A stretch of DNA of 64,000 nucleotides, taken from positions 372,001 through 436,000 of the forward strand of contig BORH01000001.1 of NCBI GenBank assembly GCA_018333075.1, read 5' to 3'. This DNA comes from Heyndrickxia sporothermodurans. GTDB taxonomy: Bacteria > Bacillota > Bacilli > Bacillales > Bacillaceae_C. The notes beneath the pieces were generated by a model. That model was given only the letters and a program-made list of their open reading frames with translations. It was not told the origin of the DNA and did no database searches. Shown here piece after piece: positions 19,629 through 29,230 of the stretch. The position numbers were made by a program, and so were the translations under genes. Numbering within the stretch: position 1 is the stretch's first letter; each line of letters starts with the position of its first letter.

Positions 19629-20653
19629 CGTACATTTGCCCCCTCATTTGGCATGCTAGATTCATATAATAAACATGAAACCTCATGACCTGCTTCAGTT
19701 TCAGCAAGCAAAGGTGAGATGCTTTTACATTCCGGCATGGCTTTTGGGCAGCGATTGGCAAAACGACAACCAATTTTGGGCATATTCTTAAGTGAAGGTA
19801 CAATACCTTCAATTGAACTTAGCACTTCTACATCTTCGTCCATTTTTGGGATAGCTCCCATAAGCAACTCAGTATATGGGTGCTTTGGATTATGAAATAA
19901 TGTATCTACATCCGTTCTTTCAACAATCTTCCCTGCATACATTACAATAACCTCATCACACATTTCCGCCACTACACCTAAATCATGTGTAATTAATATA
20001 ATTGCCATGTTATTGATCTCTTGAATATCTCTTAATAAATCAAGAATTTGTGCTTGAACTGTAACATCTAAAGCTGTTGTTGGTTCATCAGCAATTAATA
20101 GCTTCGGTTGACATGCTATTGCTATAGCAATCATAACACGCTGTCTCATTCCCCCAGAAAGTTGATGAGGATATTCATCTATAATTTTTTCTGGTCGTGA
20201 GATTCCGACACTTTTTAATAATGAAATACTCTTTAATCTAGCTTCCTTTTTCGTTATAGCCATATGATTAAAGAGGGTTTCCTGAAGCTGATACCCAATT
20301 GTAAAAACTGGGTTCAATGACGTCATTGGCTCTTGAAAGATCATCGAAACGTCTTTTCCGCGAATTTTGTTCATGTCCTTGTCAGATAAATTTTCAATAT
20401 TTTTCCCTTCAAAGATGACCTCCCCGCCGCGAATTGAACCAATTCCCTTAGGTAATAGCTTCATCACTGAAAGAGACATAACACTTTTTCCACAGCCGGA
20501 TTCACCAACAACACCAATAATTTGCTTAGGCTTTACATTGAAAGAAACATTATCTACTGCATTATGTAATTCTCCATCAATTTCAAATGCTGTTTGTAAA
20601 TTTTTCACTTCTAAGATTGGAGATTCACTATTAAAGTGTGTCTTTGTGCTCAT
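19625..20653 (-). CDS. appD: Oligopeptide ABC transporter ATPase AppD, copy 1
   Basis: 342 residues. Walker A GESGCGKS, signature LSGGMRQRVMIAIAIA, Walker B LLIADEPTTALD, and C-terminal CRFANRCPKAMPEC. First gene of the D-F-A-B-C operon, the same order as the B. subtilis app operon and distinct from opp (A-B-C-D-F). Start ATG lies five bases behind GGGGTG. Confidence 0.95.
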   Translation of the reverse strand: MSTKTHFNSESPILEVKNLQTAFEIDGELHNAVDNVSFNVKPKQIIGVVGESGCGKSVMSLSVMKLLPKGIGSIRGGEVIFEGKNIENLSDKDMNKIRGKDVSMIFQEPMTSLNPVFTIGYQLQETLFNHMAITKKEARLKSISLLKSVGISRPEKIIDEYPHQLSGGMRQRVMIAIAIACQPKLLIADEPTTALDVTVQAQILDLLRDIQEINNMAIILITHDLGVVAEMCDEVIVMYAGKIVERTDVDTLFHNPKHPYTELLMGAIPKMDEDVEVLSSIEGIVPSLKNMPKIGCRFANRCPKAMPECKSISPLLAETEAGHEVSCLLYESSMPNEGANVR

Positions 20654-20691
20654 TGATACACCCCAAACTCTTTTTAATTATTCTGAAAGTT

Positions 20692-20719
20692 ATTATATTT
20701 GAATAAAATATTATTACAA
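20692..20719 (-). promoter_or_regulatory. Predicted sigma-A promoter of app operon copy 1
   Basis: On the minus strand TTGTAA (20714-20719), 16-base spacer, TATAAT (20692-20697), about 40 bases before appD. The same arrangement occurs in front of copy 2. Confidence 0.6.
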
Positions 20720-20871
20720 TACAATTACATTTGCAAGACTTTTTTTAAATTTTAAACTTAATAGAAGTTTTAGTATTTTCGAACTAAGTGGAATTATGTA
20801 GTTTTTTCGAAACTATTTTAGAGAAGAATATCGATATTTAGGGGATTCATAAGATTTAAAAGAGGTAAGAC

Positions 20872-20909
20872 AAAAAAATTCCCACCAAATATGGTTGGGA
20901 ATTTTTTTT
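20872..20909 (-). terminator. Terminator of app operon copy 2
   Basis: AATTCCCA(A)CC..GG(T)GGGAATT hairpin with eight A on one side and seven T on the other in the minus reading. It begins at the stop codon of appC copy 2. Confidence 0.85.
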
Positions 20910-21804
20910 ATGATTTTGGATTTAATGCATCTTTTAATCCTTCACCAATAAAGTTGATTGAGAGAATTGTTAATGTGATAATCATTGCAGGAGGAGCCCA
21001 AATCCAAGGTTTGTATTGTAAAACATCAGGTTCTTTGGATGAGGATAGCATATTTCCCCAGCTTGGAACCTCTTGTGGAATTCCAAAGCCTAAATAACTT
21101 AAACCAGCTTCAGCAACAATCATACTCGCAAAGGTAATGCTTGCTTGTACGATAATAGTAGATAGAACATTTGGTAATAAATGTTTAATAATAATCTTAG
21201 AAGATGTACAGCCAATTGATTCCGAAGCCAATACATATTCGTTTTCTTTCTCTGCTAATATTTTGCTTCGAACAATACGAGCTATACCACCCCAGCTAAG
21301 AAAACTAATTACGATAATGATTACCCAGACACCGGATAATTTTCCAAATAAAATAGCACCTAAAACGATAACAAATACTAAAAATGGAAAGTTTAAAATA
21401 AAATCGGTAAAGCGCATTAGAATGCTATCTACGATTCCACCGAAATATCCTGCGATCGAACCGATAATGGTTCCAAAAAGTATGACGAGAAACGTACAAG
21501 TTACACCAACTAATAAGGAAACTCTACCTCCATATAGTAGTCGAGTAAATACATCTCTACCACTTTTATCAGTTCCTAAAAAGTGTTCGGAAGATGGCGA
21601 TAAGGACATTTGACCAATATTAACTTTTGTAATATCTTGAGTTAAAATGAAAGGTGCGACTATTGAAACAATTGATACGATCAGCAAAAAAATTAAGCTC
21701 ACCATAGCTAATTTATTTTTCATAAATTTCCTACGAGCAATAGCCCAAGGAGAAAGACTTTTTTGAATGGTTTTTTCATATGATTTTTCTGTTACTACTT
21801 GCAT
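20908..21804 (-). CDS. appC: Oligopeptide ABC transporter permease AppC, copy 2
   Basis: 298 residues from ATG at 21804 (MQVVTEKS); an ATG six bases upstream touches the AGGGGA ribosome site. Same DppC/OppC-type layout as copy 1, with nearly all differences in the N-terminal tail plus about ten conservative changes. DNA identity to copy 1 is uneven: a roughly 175-base tract (21009-21184) is almost unchanged, while flanks carry many silent differences. Confidence 0.92.
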   Translation of the reverse strand: MQVVTEKSYEKTIQKSLSPWAIARRKFMKNKLAMVSLIFLLIVSIVSIVAPFILTQDITKVNIGQMSLSPSSEHFLGTDKSGRDVFTRLLYGGRVSLLVGVTCTFLVILFGTIIGSIAGYFGGIVDSILMRFTDFILNFPFLVFVIVLGAILFGKLSGVWVIIIVISFLSWGGIARIVRSKILAEKENEYVLASESIGCTSSKIIIKHLLPNVLSTIIVQASITFASMIVAEAGLSYLGFGIPQEVPSWGNMLSSSKEPDVLQYKPWIWAPPAMIITLTILSINFIGEGLKDALNPKS

Positions 21805-21814
21805 GTCCATTCCC

Positions 21815-22780
21815 CTATTCTAATCGGATTCGAGGATCAACGACCCCATATAATATATCAGCAATTAAATTCCCGAATAATGTTAAAAACGAGAACATCA
21901 TTGTCAATGTCATTAATACTGGATAATCATTTGTGGTAACAGATTGGATAAATAATTGACCCAGCCCTGGATAAGTAAATATTGTCTCGGTTATAATAGC
22001 ACCACTAATAATTGATACAATATCAAATCCTAAAAATGTAATTAACGGAATAATGGAGTTTCTCAAAATATGAACATTATAGATTTTGCTTTCTTTTGTT
22101 CCTTTTGCTCTTGCAGTACGTACAAAGTCTTTACGGCTATTTTCAATGATATCATTACGTAAAAATTGAGTATAGCTTGCTGTGCTCAATAATCCAAGAA
22201 TAACAGCTGGTAATATTACGTGATGAATACGACTTAACCAATAATCAATAGTCCCTTCAGTTACTCCAATGTCTATAGAACCATTTGATGGAAATATATC
22301 TAATTGAAAAGAGAACAAGTAAATCGCAAAAACCCCCGCTACAAATGACGGTATGGCTAATCCAAGATAGTTCAATCCTCCAATTAAGTTATCTCCGATC
22401 GTATTAGGTTTTTTTCCAGCATAGGAACCCATAAAAAAGGCGAGAATATAAGTGATTAATAGGGATGTTAATCCTAAAAATATCGTATTCGGTAAACGCT
22501 CTCCGATCACATCCGATACTGGCATTTTATAACGAGTAGATTTCCCAAAATCCCCTTGAACAAAATCAGATATCCAGCGAAAATATTGAACATAAATTGG
22601 ATCATTATAGCCCAATTTTTCACGCATGTCTTTAATATATTCTGGATTTGTGTTGTTCGGATCAATTTCTCCACTGAAGGAGTCCCCTGGCATTAACTTT
22701 GCCAGGGTAAACACTACAATGGAGATAAGGAGTAACATTGGAATCATGCCCAAAATTCTTCTAATGCTATACTTCAACAT
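21815..22780 (-). CDS. appB: Oligopeptide ABC transporter permease AppB, copy 2
   Basis: 321 residues, six-span permease with EAA loop RTARAKGTKESKIYNVHILRNSIIP. The middle (residues about 60-180) is the most divergent part relative to copy 1, for example GKSTRYKMPVSDVIGERLPN against GNSSRYKMPVSDLIGERIPN. Both ends are nearly identical in DNA. The start is set at 22780 for the same reason as copy 1. Pairs with AppC copy 2. Confidence 0.92.
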   Translation of the reverse strand: MLKYSIRRILGMIPMLLLISIVVFTLAKLMPGDSFSGEIDPNNTNPEYIKDMREKLGYNDPIYVQYFRWISDFVQGDFGKSTRYKMPVSDVIGERLPNTIFLGLTSLLITYILAFFMGSYAGKKPNTIGDNLIGGLNYLGLAIPSFVAGVFAIYLFSFQLDIFPSNGSIDIGVTEGTIDYWLSRIHHVILPAVILGLLSTASYTQFLRNDIIENSRKDFVRTARAKGTKESKIYNVHILRNSIIPLITFLGFDIVSIISGAIITETIFTYPGLGQLFIQSVTTNDYPVLMTLTMMFSFLTLFGNLIADILYGVVDPRIRLE

Positions 22781-22813
22781 GTTCATTCTCCTTATCTATT
22801 ACCACTAAAATAA

Positions 22814-24517
22814 TTATTGTTCAATCCACCATTCATGAGGACTATTCGTTCCAGAAACATCAAGTGTTAATCCTTTTAAGCGTTTGCTTGCAGCATAAAC
22901 TTCATCTGTTTCACCAATCGGAATCATCGGTAATTCCTCATTTACAAGTTTTTGCCATTCAACATAAATTTGTTTACGTTTTTCTTGATCAGTACCTACA
23001 ATTTTTACATCTAGAGCATCTGCTAATAATTTATCATTTTGCTCATTTGCCCAACGAGGATAGTTCCAAAGTGCGGTAGAAGTCCAAGTTCCAGATGGAT
23101 CTGGGTCTGTTCCAGTACTCCAGCCTCCGAAAAATACTTCCATTGATTTATCTGCTTTATCCAGCATGTCATAATATAGATTTGAATCGATCATTTTTAG
23201 AGATGTTTTTAATCCAACTTCTTCCCAATATTGAGTTAATGCTTTCGCACGTGATTCAAATGTTGGGTTGTCTGTTGCATAGTGACTAAAATTCACGACA
23301 AATTTATTGCCTTTTGGATCTTCACGGAAGCCGTCACCATCTTTATCTTTGAATCCAGCTTCATCAAGTAATTTCTTCGCTTTTTCTGGATCATATTCAT
23401 ATTGATTTGGTAATTCGCTATTATCAGCAGCAATCCAGTGAGCAGATGGTACAGGACGGTTAACTGGCTTACCTAAGCCAAAGAAGAAAGCTTTTGTCCA
23501 TTCTTCACGATTAATTGCGTATGCCATTGCTTGACGCAATTGTTTATTTTGGTATTTATCAAAATTCATTACATTCTTTTTGCCATCCCAAGTTCCTAAT
23601 CTAAATCCAACATAGAAATAAGAAAGACCTGGTGCTTTTAATACTTCAACATTATCAAGCTTTTTAATTTCCTCGTAGTTACTTGGATGGAAATTAGTTA
23701 AGTCTAATTGACTATTTTTAAGTTCCCCAACTACTAGACTTGGATCAATTACTTTTAAGATAATTTTTTCAATATGTGGTTTTCCTTGCCAATAATCTTC
23801 ATTACGGACAAACTCAATAGATTCTCCTGGTACAATTTTGTTTACTTTGTATGGACCTGTACCAATTGGATTTTGTCGAACTTGAGGAGATGAAGACATA
23901 TCCTTAACCTTTACTCCTTCAAATTCTTTTCTAGACAATGGATATTTCCAAACATTTTCCAAGTTGTTTACGCGAGCTTTATCGAATGTAATTTCGATAT
24001 TATAATCATCAATTTTTTTCAAACCGCTGATTGTTTTTGCTTTTCCATTATGATAAGCAGGAGCACCTTCAATTGTCTCTACATTTACATAACGTGGACC
24101 ATCATAATCCTTATTAGCAATGGTTTCAAGAGCAAAAATCCAATCATCAACGGTTAACTCTTCACCGTTTTGCCATTTTACACCTTTTTCAAAAGTAAAT
24201 TTAAAAACTTTATTATCCTTTGTTTCCCACTTAGCAATATTAGGAATAGGCTTTAAATTTTTATCATATTTAATTAACCCATCTTGAATAAATTCAAGAA
24301 CTTGAGCATCCACTGTGTCTTGATAAAAGTTAATATTGTATAAGCCTTTTGGAGCACTATCCAAAGCATATACTAATGTTCCACCATCTTGTGGACCACT
24401 TGAACTAGATTTTCCTTTGTCACTTCCACTTGATTTTTCTTTACCGCCACATGCTGCTAGAAAAACAGACATAACTAGCATTAGAGCTGTTAACAATAAA
24501 ATCGATTTTCTTTTCAA
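22814..24517 (-). CDS. appA: Oligopeptide-binding lipoprotein AppA, copy 2
   Basis: 567 residues. Lipobox LAAC near residue 21, then a Ser/Gly/Lys linker that differs in sequence and length from copy 1, then the family 5 binding domain. The start is taken as TTG at 24517 (TTG AAA AGA) because copy 1 starts there; an upstream in-frame ATG at 24532 overlaps the GGGGGG ribosome site. Substitutions in the binding domain may change peptide preference; this is inference. Confidence 0.92.
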   Translation of the reverse strand: MKRKSILLLTALMLVMSVFLAACGGKEKSSGSDKGKSSSSGPQDGGTLVYALDSAPKGLYNINFYQDTVDAQVLEFIQDGLIKYDKNLKPIPNIAKWETKDNKVFKFTFEKGVKWQNGEELTVDDWIFALETIANKDYDGPRYVNVETIEGAPAYHNGKAKTISGLKKIDDYNIEITFDKARVNNLENVWKYPLSRKEFEGVKVKDMSSSPQVRQNPIGTGPYKVNKIVPGESIEFVRNEDYWQGKPHIEKIILKVIDPSLVVGELKNSQLDLTNFHPSNYEEIKKLDNVEVLKAPGLSYFYVGFRLGTWDGKKNVMNFDKYQNKQLRQAMAYAINREEWTKAFFFGLGKPVNRPVPSAHWIAADNSELPNQYEYDPEKAKKLLDEAGFKDKDGDGFREDPKGNKFVVNFSHYATDNPTFESRAKALTQYWEEVGLKTSLKMIDSNLYYDMLDKADKSMEVFFGGWSTGTDPDPSGTWTSTALWNYPRWANEQNDKLLADALDVKIVGTDQEKRKQIYVEWQKLVNEELPMIPIGETDEVYAASKRLKGLTLDVSGTNSPHEWWIEQ

Positions 24518-24626
24518 GGTATTTCCCCCCATTTTTCTCTTTATTTCTGGTTCTTCTCTTGTACTTGTTGCTTTGAATTTACTAATTGTGATTAAAGGCA
24601 GTCTGAATTAAAAATTGTATTTTTTA

Positions 24627-24667
24627 GAAAAGATGCCCTGACACCTTTAAATAGCAACAATCTTTTC
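24627..24667 (-). other. Inverted repeat between appF and appA of copy 2
   Basis: Exact 8-base arms GAAAAGAT and ATCTTTTC around 25 bases, in a 160-base gap that copy 1 lacks (24 bp there). Followed on the minus strand by TAAAAAATACAATTTTT, so it could be a leaky terminator or an mRNA-protecting stem ahead of the binding-protein gene. Confidence 0.5.
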
Positions 24668-24677
24668 AAAAACAACA

Positions 24678-25682
24678 TTAGTTATATAAAATACAAGCTA
24701 CTTGGTGTCCAGGTTTCACCTCCTTTAATGTAGGCTTGACCTTCGAACACTCTTCTTTAGCAACTGGACATCTCGTATGAAATGGACACCCTGTTGGAGG
24801 ATTAGCCGGACTTGGAACATCACCTTGTAATACTATTCTTTCTTTACGCTTACGAGGATCAGGCTCAGGAATAGCTGAAATCAATGCCTGTGTATATGGA
24901 TGAAGAGGTTCTGCATACAAACTATCTTTCGTTGCAATTTCTACAAGATTTCCCAGATACATAACACCAATTCGATCACTCATATGCTTTACGACGCTTA
25001 AATCATGAGCAATAAATAAAAAGGTTAGATCAAATTCATCCTGTAATTCTTTTAATAGATTCAATACTTGTGATTGAACTGATACATCAAGAGCAGATAC
25101 AGGCTCGTCCGCAATAATTAATTTCGGCTTTAATGCTAATGCTCTGGCAATACCAATCCTTTGTCTTTGACCACCTGAAAATTCGTGAGGGTATTTATAA
25201 TAAGCATCCTCAGGCAATCCTACTCTTTTTAGGAGACTAGTAACCTCATCTTTTAAATCTTTTAAACTTTGTTTTGTAAAGTTTCTAATTGGCTCTGAAA
25301 CAATGTCTCCTACCATCTGCTTTGGATTTAATGATGCATACGGATCTTGAAAGACCATTTGAAAATCTCGTCGAGCTAGCCTTAGATTCTTCCCACTTAA
25401 ATTCGTTATATCTTTTCCATCAAAAATAATTTTCCCTGAAGTAGGATTTAATAGACGTAATATCGTTCTTCCAGTAGTAGATTTTCCACAACCAGATTCT
25501 CCAACTAATCCTAGCGTTTCGCCTTTCTTAATCTCGAAACTTACATCATCAACAGCTTTTACGTTGCCAATTGTTCTTTTAAAAAATCCGCCTTTAATCG
25601 GATAATAAGTTTTAAGATTTTGAATTTCTAATACATTTTGAGACTTATTATCTTTTTCACGAACATTATGTACAGTACTCAT
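24678..25682 (-). CDS. appF: Oligopeptide ABC transporter ATPase AppF, copy 2
   Basis: 334 residues with Walker A GESGCGKS, FSGGQRQRIGIARAL, LIIADEPVSALD and the C-terminal CPFHTRCPVAKEEC cluster. Only the first 20 residues differ strongly from copy 1. The ATG overlaps the TAA of appD by one base (TAATG), another coupling signal. Confidence 0.95.
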   Translation of the reverse strand: MSTVHNVREKDNKSQNVLEIQNLKTYYPIKGGFFKRTIGNVKAVDDVSFEIKKGETLGLVGESGCGKSTTGRTILRLLNPTSGKIIFDGKDITNLSGKNLRLARRDFQMVFQDPYASLNPKQMVGDIVSEPIRNFTKQSLKDLKDEVTSLLKRVGLPEDAYYKYPHEFSGGQRQRIGIARALALKPKLIIADEPVSALDVSVQSQVLNLLKELQDEFDLTFLFIAHDLSVVKHMSDRIGVMYLGNLVEIATKDSLYAEPLHPYTQALISAIPEPDPRKRKERIVLQGDVPSPANPPTGCPFHTRCPVAKEECSKVKPTLKEVKPGHQVACILYN

Positions 25683-26707
25683 TAGACCATTGCCCCCTCT
25701 TTCGGTTTGCTCGTTTCATAAAGCAAGCAAGAAACTTCATGACCAGCTTCTGTTTCGGCAAGCTGCGGAGTGATTGTTTGACACTCAGGCATTGCTTTAG
25801 GACAACGATTAGCAAAGCGACAGCCAACTTGTGGCATTTTTTGAAGAGAAGGAACGATTCCCTCAATCGTGCTTAATGTTTCTACGTCCTCATCCATTTT
25901 TGGAATGGCATTCATAAGTAATTCTGTATATGGATGCTTCGGATTATGGAACAATGTATCTACATCCGTTTTTTCAACAATTCTTCCAGCATACATTACA
26001 ATGACCTCATCACACATTTCTGCAACGACTCCTAAGTCATGTGTAATCATAACAACGGCCATATTATTTACCTCTTGGATCTCTTTTAATAAATCCAAGA
26101 TTTGAGCTTGTACAGTAACATCCAACGCTGTTGTTGGCTCATCTGCGATAAGAAGTTTCGGCTGACATGCTATAGCAATTGCAATCATTACACGCTGTCT
26201 CATTCCCCCAGATAATTGGTGAGGATATTCATCAACGATTTTTTCCGGACGTGAGATGCCAACACTTTTTAATAAAGCAATACTTTTATCTCGTGCTTCT
26301 TTCTTCGAAATGTCCATATGATTAAAAAGAGTTTCTTGCAATTGATATCCGATCGTAAAAACTGGATTTAAAGATGTCATAGGTTCTTGGAAAATCATTG
26401 ATATATCTTTTCCACGAATTTTATTCATCTCTTTATCTGTCATTGGAGCAATGTCTTTTCCTTCGAAAAGAACTTCGCCATTACGAATAGAACCTATTCC
26501 TTTCGGTAAAAGCTTCATAATTGATAAGGACATAACGCTTTTACCGCAGCCAGATTCTCCAACTACTCCAACTATTTGTTTCGGTTTAACATTAAATGAT
26601 ACATTATCAACCGCATTATATAATTTTCCATCAATATCAAAAGCAGTTTCCAAATTTTTCACTTCTAATATTGGCGATTGATTTTGTAAGTTTGTTTTTG
26701 TGCTCAT
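25682..26707 (-). CDS. appD: Oligopeptide ABC transporter ATPase AppD, copy 2
   Basis: 341 residues from the second ATG of an ATGATG pair; this one has the same five-base spacing from GGTG as copy 1 and gives MSTKTN. Walker A GESGCGKS, LSGGMRQRVMIAIAIA and LLIADEPTTALD are intact, with C-terminal CRFANRCPKAMPEC. First gene of the second D-F-A-B-C set. Next gene upstream is yjaZ, as in B. subtilis. Confidence 0.94.
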   Translation of the reverse strand: MSTKTNLQNQSPILEVKNLETAFDIDGKLYNAVDNVSFNVKPKQIVGVVGESGCGKSVMSLSIMKLLPKGIGSIRNGEVLFEGKDIAPMTDKEMNKIRGKDISMIFQEPMTSLNPVFTIGYQLQETLFNHMDISKKEARDKSIALLKSVGISRPEKIVDEYPHQLSGGMRQRVMIAIAIACQPKLLIADEPTTALDVTVQAQILDLLKEIQEVNNMAVVMITHDLGVVAEMCDEVIVMYAGRIVEKTDVDTLFHNPKHPYTELLMNAIPKMDEDVETLSTIEGIVPSLQKMPQVGCRFANRCPKAMPECQTITPQLAETEAGHEVSCLLYETSKPKEGAMV

Positions 26708-26745
26708 CATTACACCTCAAACTTCTTTAATTATTCAGATAAATC

Positions 26746-26773
26746 GTTATATTTAAATAGTATATTATTATAA
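26746..26773 (-). promoter_or_regulatory. Predicted sigma-A promoter of app operon copy 2
   Basis: Minus-strand TTATAA (26768-26773), 16-base spacer, TATAAC (26746-26751). Placement relative to appD equals that of copy 1, but both hexamers are weaker. Confidence 0.5.
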
Positions 26774-26831
26774 TTGGAATAGAATTGCAATATTTTTTTA
26801 TTCGAAATATTACAATAGACCCAAAAAAATG

Positions 26832-26856
26832 AAAAAAACCCATATTTAACGGGTTT
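26832..26856 (-). terminator. Terminator of yjaZ
   Basis: AAACCC/GGGTTT stem around ATATTTAA-type loop with a T-run on the minus strand; the stop codon of yjaZ (26855-26857) touches the stem. Confidence 0.65.
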
Positions 26857-27646
26857 ATTCATTAAAAATATTACGAATGATTAAATTTTCCGAAGGGATA
26901 GAAAACATTTTATTTATTGAATAAATAGTATTTTTATTATATTCAGAAATTATTTTATATCCTATTGCATATCCCATCATATTAGGAACAAATTTTCTTC
27001 CGAATAACAAATCATCATGCAATGGATTCTTCCTTTTAATAGTCAAATTCTTTTTATAGTCGCTAACCCAAAATTTTTTTAAAACAGCTTCAGAATAGGC
27101 TCTCGTCCAATGTGCCAAGTATTTTTTTCCACAATACTGTTCCACTGCAAATTCTGCTAATCCTTCTAAAATGAGTGAATCAAGCAATGTGTAGTCGATT
27201 GGATTACCTGTCATATGAGACATTCTTGTTGCATGATTATATTCATGTACAAAAAGTGATTCCCAATCTTTAAGGTCTTTCATAGGGCCAAGAAATAGAA
27301 TCATTTTATCTTTAAACGTAACACCAGATTTATCATTTGATGAACGAAATAAGCTGCCTAAACCGCGATTTATAGGAAAAATATAAATATCTACCTCTGG
27401 ACCATTCCATTGTTTTCTATATTTTTTATAAAACCCATTTATTTTTTCCCATGCTTTTAACTCTTTTAGCTGTTGGAAAATGACCTTGGATGATTTTGAG
27501 GGCCGGTACATTCCAAAAAACAGCAAATATTCATAGTACTCACGCACATTGTTTGTACCTGGATTGATTTTTTTGATTATGTCTTCTGGTCGATCTATCA
27601 TTTCTTCCAGCCATCTATCTGTTCTTATTACCCCATTTCCACTCAC
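26855..27646 (-). CDS. yjaZ: YjaZ-type DUF2268 putative zinc protease
   Basis: 263 residues. The zinc-binding HExxH motif appears as HEYNH in FVHEYNHATRMSHM, with a downstream Glu in LILEGLAEFAVEQY, as in DUF2268 metalloprotease-like proteins. No signal peptide, so cytosolic. Substrate unknown. The start is awkward: GTG at 27646 is part of GAGGTGAGTGG, which would itself be a good ribosome site, but no in-frame ATG, GTG or TTG follows at normal spacing. Position between fabF and app is the B. subtilis one. Confidence 0.85.
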   Translation of the reverse strand: MSGNGVIRTDRWLEEMIDRPEDIIKKINPGTNNVREYYEYLLFFGMYRPSKSSKVIFQQLKELKAWEKINGFYKKYRKQWNGPEVDIYIFPINRGLGSLFRSSNDKSGVTFKDKMILFLGPMKDLKDWESLFVHEYNHATRMSHMTGNPIDYTLLDSLILEGLAEFAVEQYCGKKYLAHWTRAYSEAVLKKFWVSDYKKNLTIKRKNPLHDDLLFGRKFVPNMMGYAIGYKIISEYNKNTIYSINKMFSIPSENLIIRNIFNE

Positions 27647-27701
27647 CTCGCATTCTTTATTTTACTTATTCTATGTAATTTTTACATTTTGGTTTTTTTG
27701 A

Positions 27702-27734
27702 TAAAAAAAAGAACAGGGGTACCTGTTCTTTTAA
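27702..27734 (-). terminator. Terminator of fabF
   Basis: Perfect stem AAAAGAACAGG / CCTGTTCTTTT with a four-base loop, followed by more T on the minus strand. Also closes on the plus side. Confidence 0.9.
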
Positions 27735-27737
27735 TTT

Positions 27738-28976
27738 TTATTGATATTTTTTAAATACGATTGTTGCGTTATGACCGCCAAATCCTAATGAATTACTCAT
27801 TACAACATTAACATCCTGTTTCCTGAATCCATCCTTCACATAGTCTAAATCACATTCAGGATCTGATGTTTCCAAATTAATGGTTGGTGGAATTATTCCA
27901 TCTTTAATCGCTAAAACAGAAAATATTGCTTCCACTCCACCAGCAGCACCAAGTAAATGGCCAGTCATCGATTTAGTTGAACTTATTGCCAGTTTGTAGG
28001 CATGCTCACCAAAAACTTCTTTAACAGCCATAGTTTCGTATTTATCATTATACTCAGTACTTGTACCATGTGCATTAATATAATCAATTTCTTCTGGAAG
28101 AACCCCTCCATCATTAAGAGCAGCCTTCATTGCCCGGACACCGCCTTCACCGCCTGGTGCAGGTGCTGTTATATGATGAGCATCTCCAGTAGCACCATAA
28201 CCGACAATTTCAGCATAAATGTTTGCACCACGAGCTAAAGCATGTTCAAGTTCTTCTAATATAACGATACCTGCACCTTCACCAATTACAAAACCGTCAC
28301 GGTTCAAATCAAATGGACGACTAGCCGTATTAGGATCAGGATTTGTTGATAAAGCAGTATTTGCACAGAACCCAGCTACTGACATTCTTGTTATTGGAGC
28401 TTCTGCACCACCGGTAATCATCACATCTGCATCCCCGCGTTGTATAACTTTAAAAGCGTCACCAATTGAATTTGTACCTGTCGCACATGCAGTGACTGTA
28501 CATGAATTGATGCCTTTTGCCCCAAGAAAAATAGATACTTGTCCAGCAGCCATATCTGGAATCATCATCGGAACAAAAAATGGACTTACCCGACGATACC
28601 CACGTTTTTGAAAAGTTTCAAATTGGTTTTCGAATGTTTCCATTCCACCTATTCCAGATCCTATCCAAACACCTACTCGGTTTGCAATTTCATCATTTAT
28701 TGTTAATTTAGCATCTTTTACAGCCATCATTGAGGCAGCAAGTGCATAGTGTGTGAAGCGGTCCATCTTTCTTGCTTCTTTTTTCTCAATGAAATTTTCA
28801 ATATCAAAATCTTTTACTTCAGCTGCTACTTTAGCTGGATAATCATCAGGATTCACCCTTGTTAATGGTCCAACACCTGATTTACCAGCAATAATATTTT
28901 TCCATGTTGTTTCAACATCGTTTCCAACTGGAGAGACTGTTCCAAGACCTGTAACAACTACACGTTTTTTTTCCAT
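27738..28976 (-). CDS. fabF: 3-oxoacyl-[acyl-carrier-protein] synthase II
   Basis: 412 residues from ATG at 28976 ([10 protein letters not shown]); GGAAGGAG lies eight bases upstream, while the longer in-frame extension to 29024 contains this ribosome site. Catalytic Cys164 is in TACATGTNS; the two His are in [10 protein letters not shown] and [10 protein letters not shown]. It elongates acyl-ACP in type II fatty-acid synthesis. It follows fabH by about 250 bp, wider than in B. subtilis, with no terminator recognised between. Confidence 0.96.
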   Translation of the reverse strand: MEKKRVVVTGLGTVSPVGNDVETTWKNIIAGKSGVGPLTRVNPDDYPAKVAAEVKDFDIENFIEKKEARKMDRFTHYALAASMMAVKDAKLTINDEIANRVGVWIGSGIGGMETFENQFETFQKRGYRRVSPFFVPMMIPDMAAGQVSIFLGAKGINSCTVTACATGTNSIGDAFKVIQRGDADVMITGGAEAPITRMSVAGFCANTALSTNPDPNTASRPFDLNRDGFVIGEGAGIVILEELEHALARGANIYAEIVGYGATGDAHHITAPAPGGEGGVRAMKAALNDGGVLPEEIDYINAHGTSTEYNDKYETMAVKEVFGEHAYKLAISSTKSMTGHLLGAAGGVEAIFSVLAIKDGIIPPTINLETSDPECDLDYVKDGFRKQDVNVVMSNSLGFGGHNATIVFKKYQ

Positions 28977-29230
28977 TTTCCTATCTCCTTCCAACTCAAG
29001 AAGATTATCAAAGGCTCTTTTCAAAAGCTTGTTGTTTTTTTATCGAAAATCCTATAAAAACCACTTTAACCTTAAGGAATAAGGGCTTTTTTAAGAAAAG
29101 ATGCCCAAAACCAATCTATTTTAGGAATTTAATTATTTAACTAAAGAACAACAATACGAAAATAACCTTATCTAATTAATAATTTCCTTTTTACATAATA
29201 ACCTTTAATATACTAAATTTCCAGTTCAAA

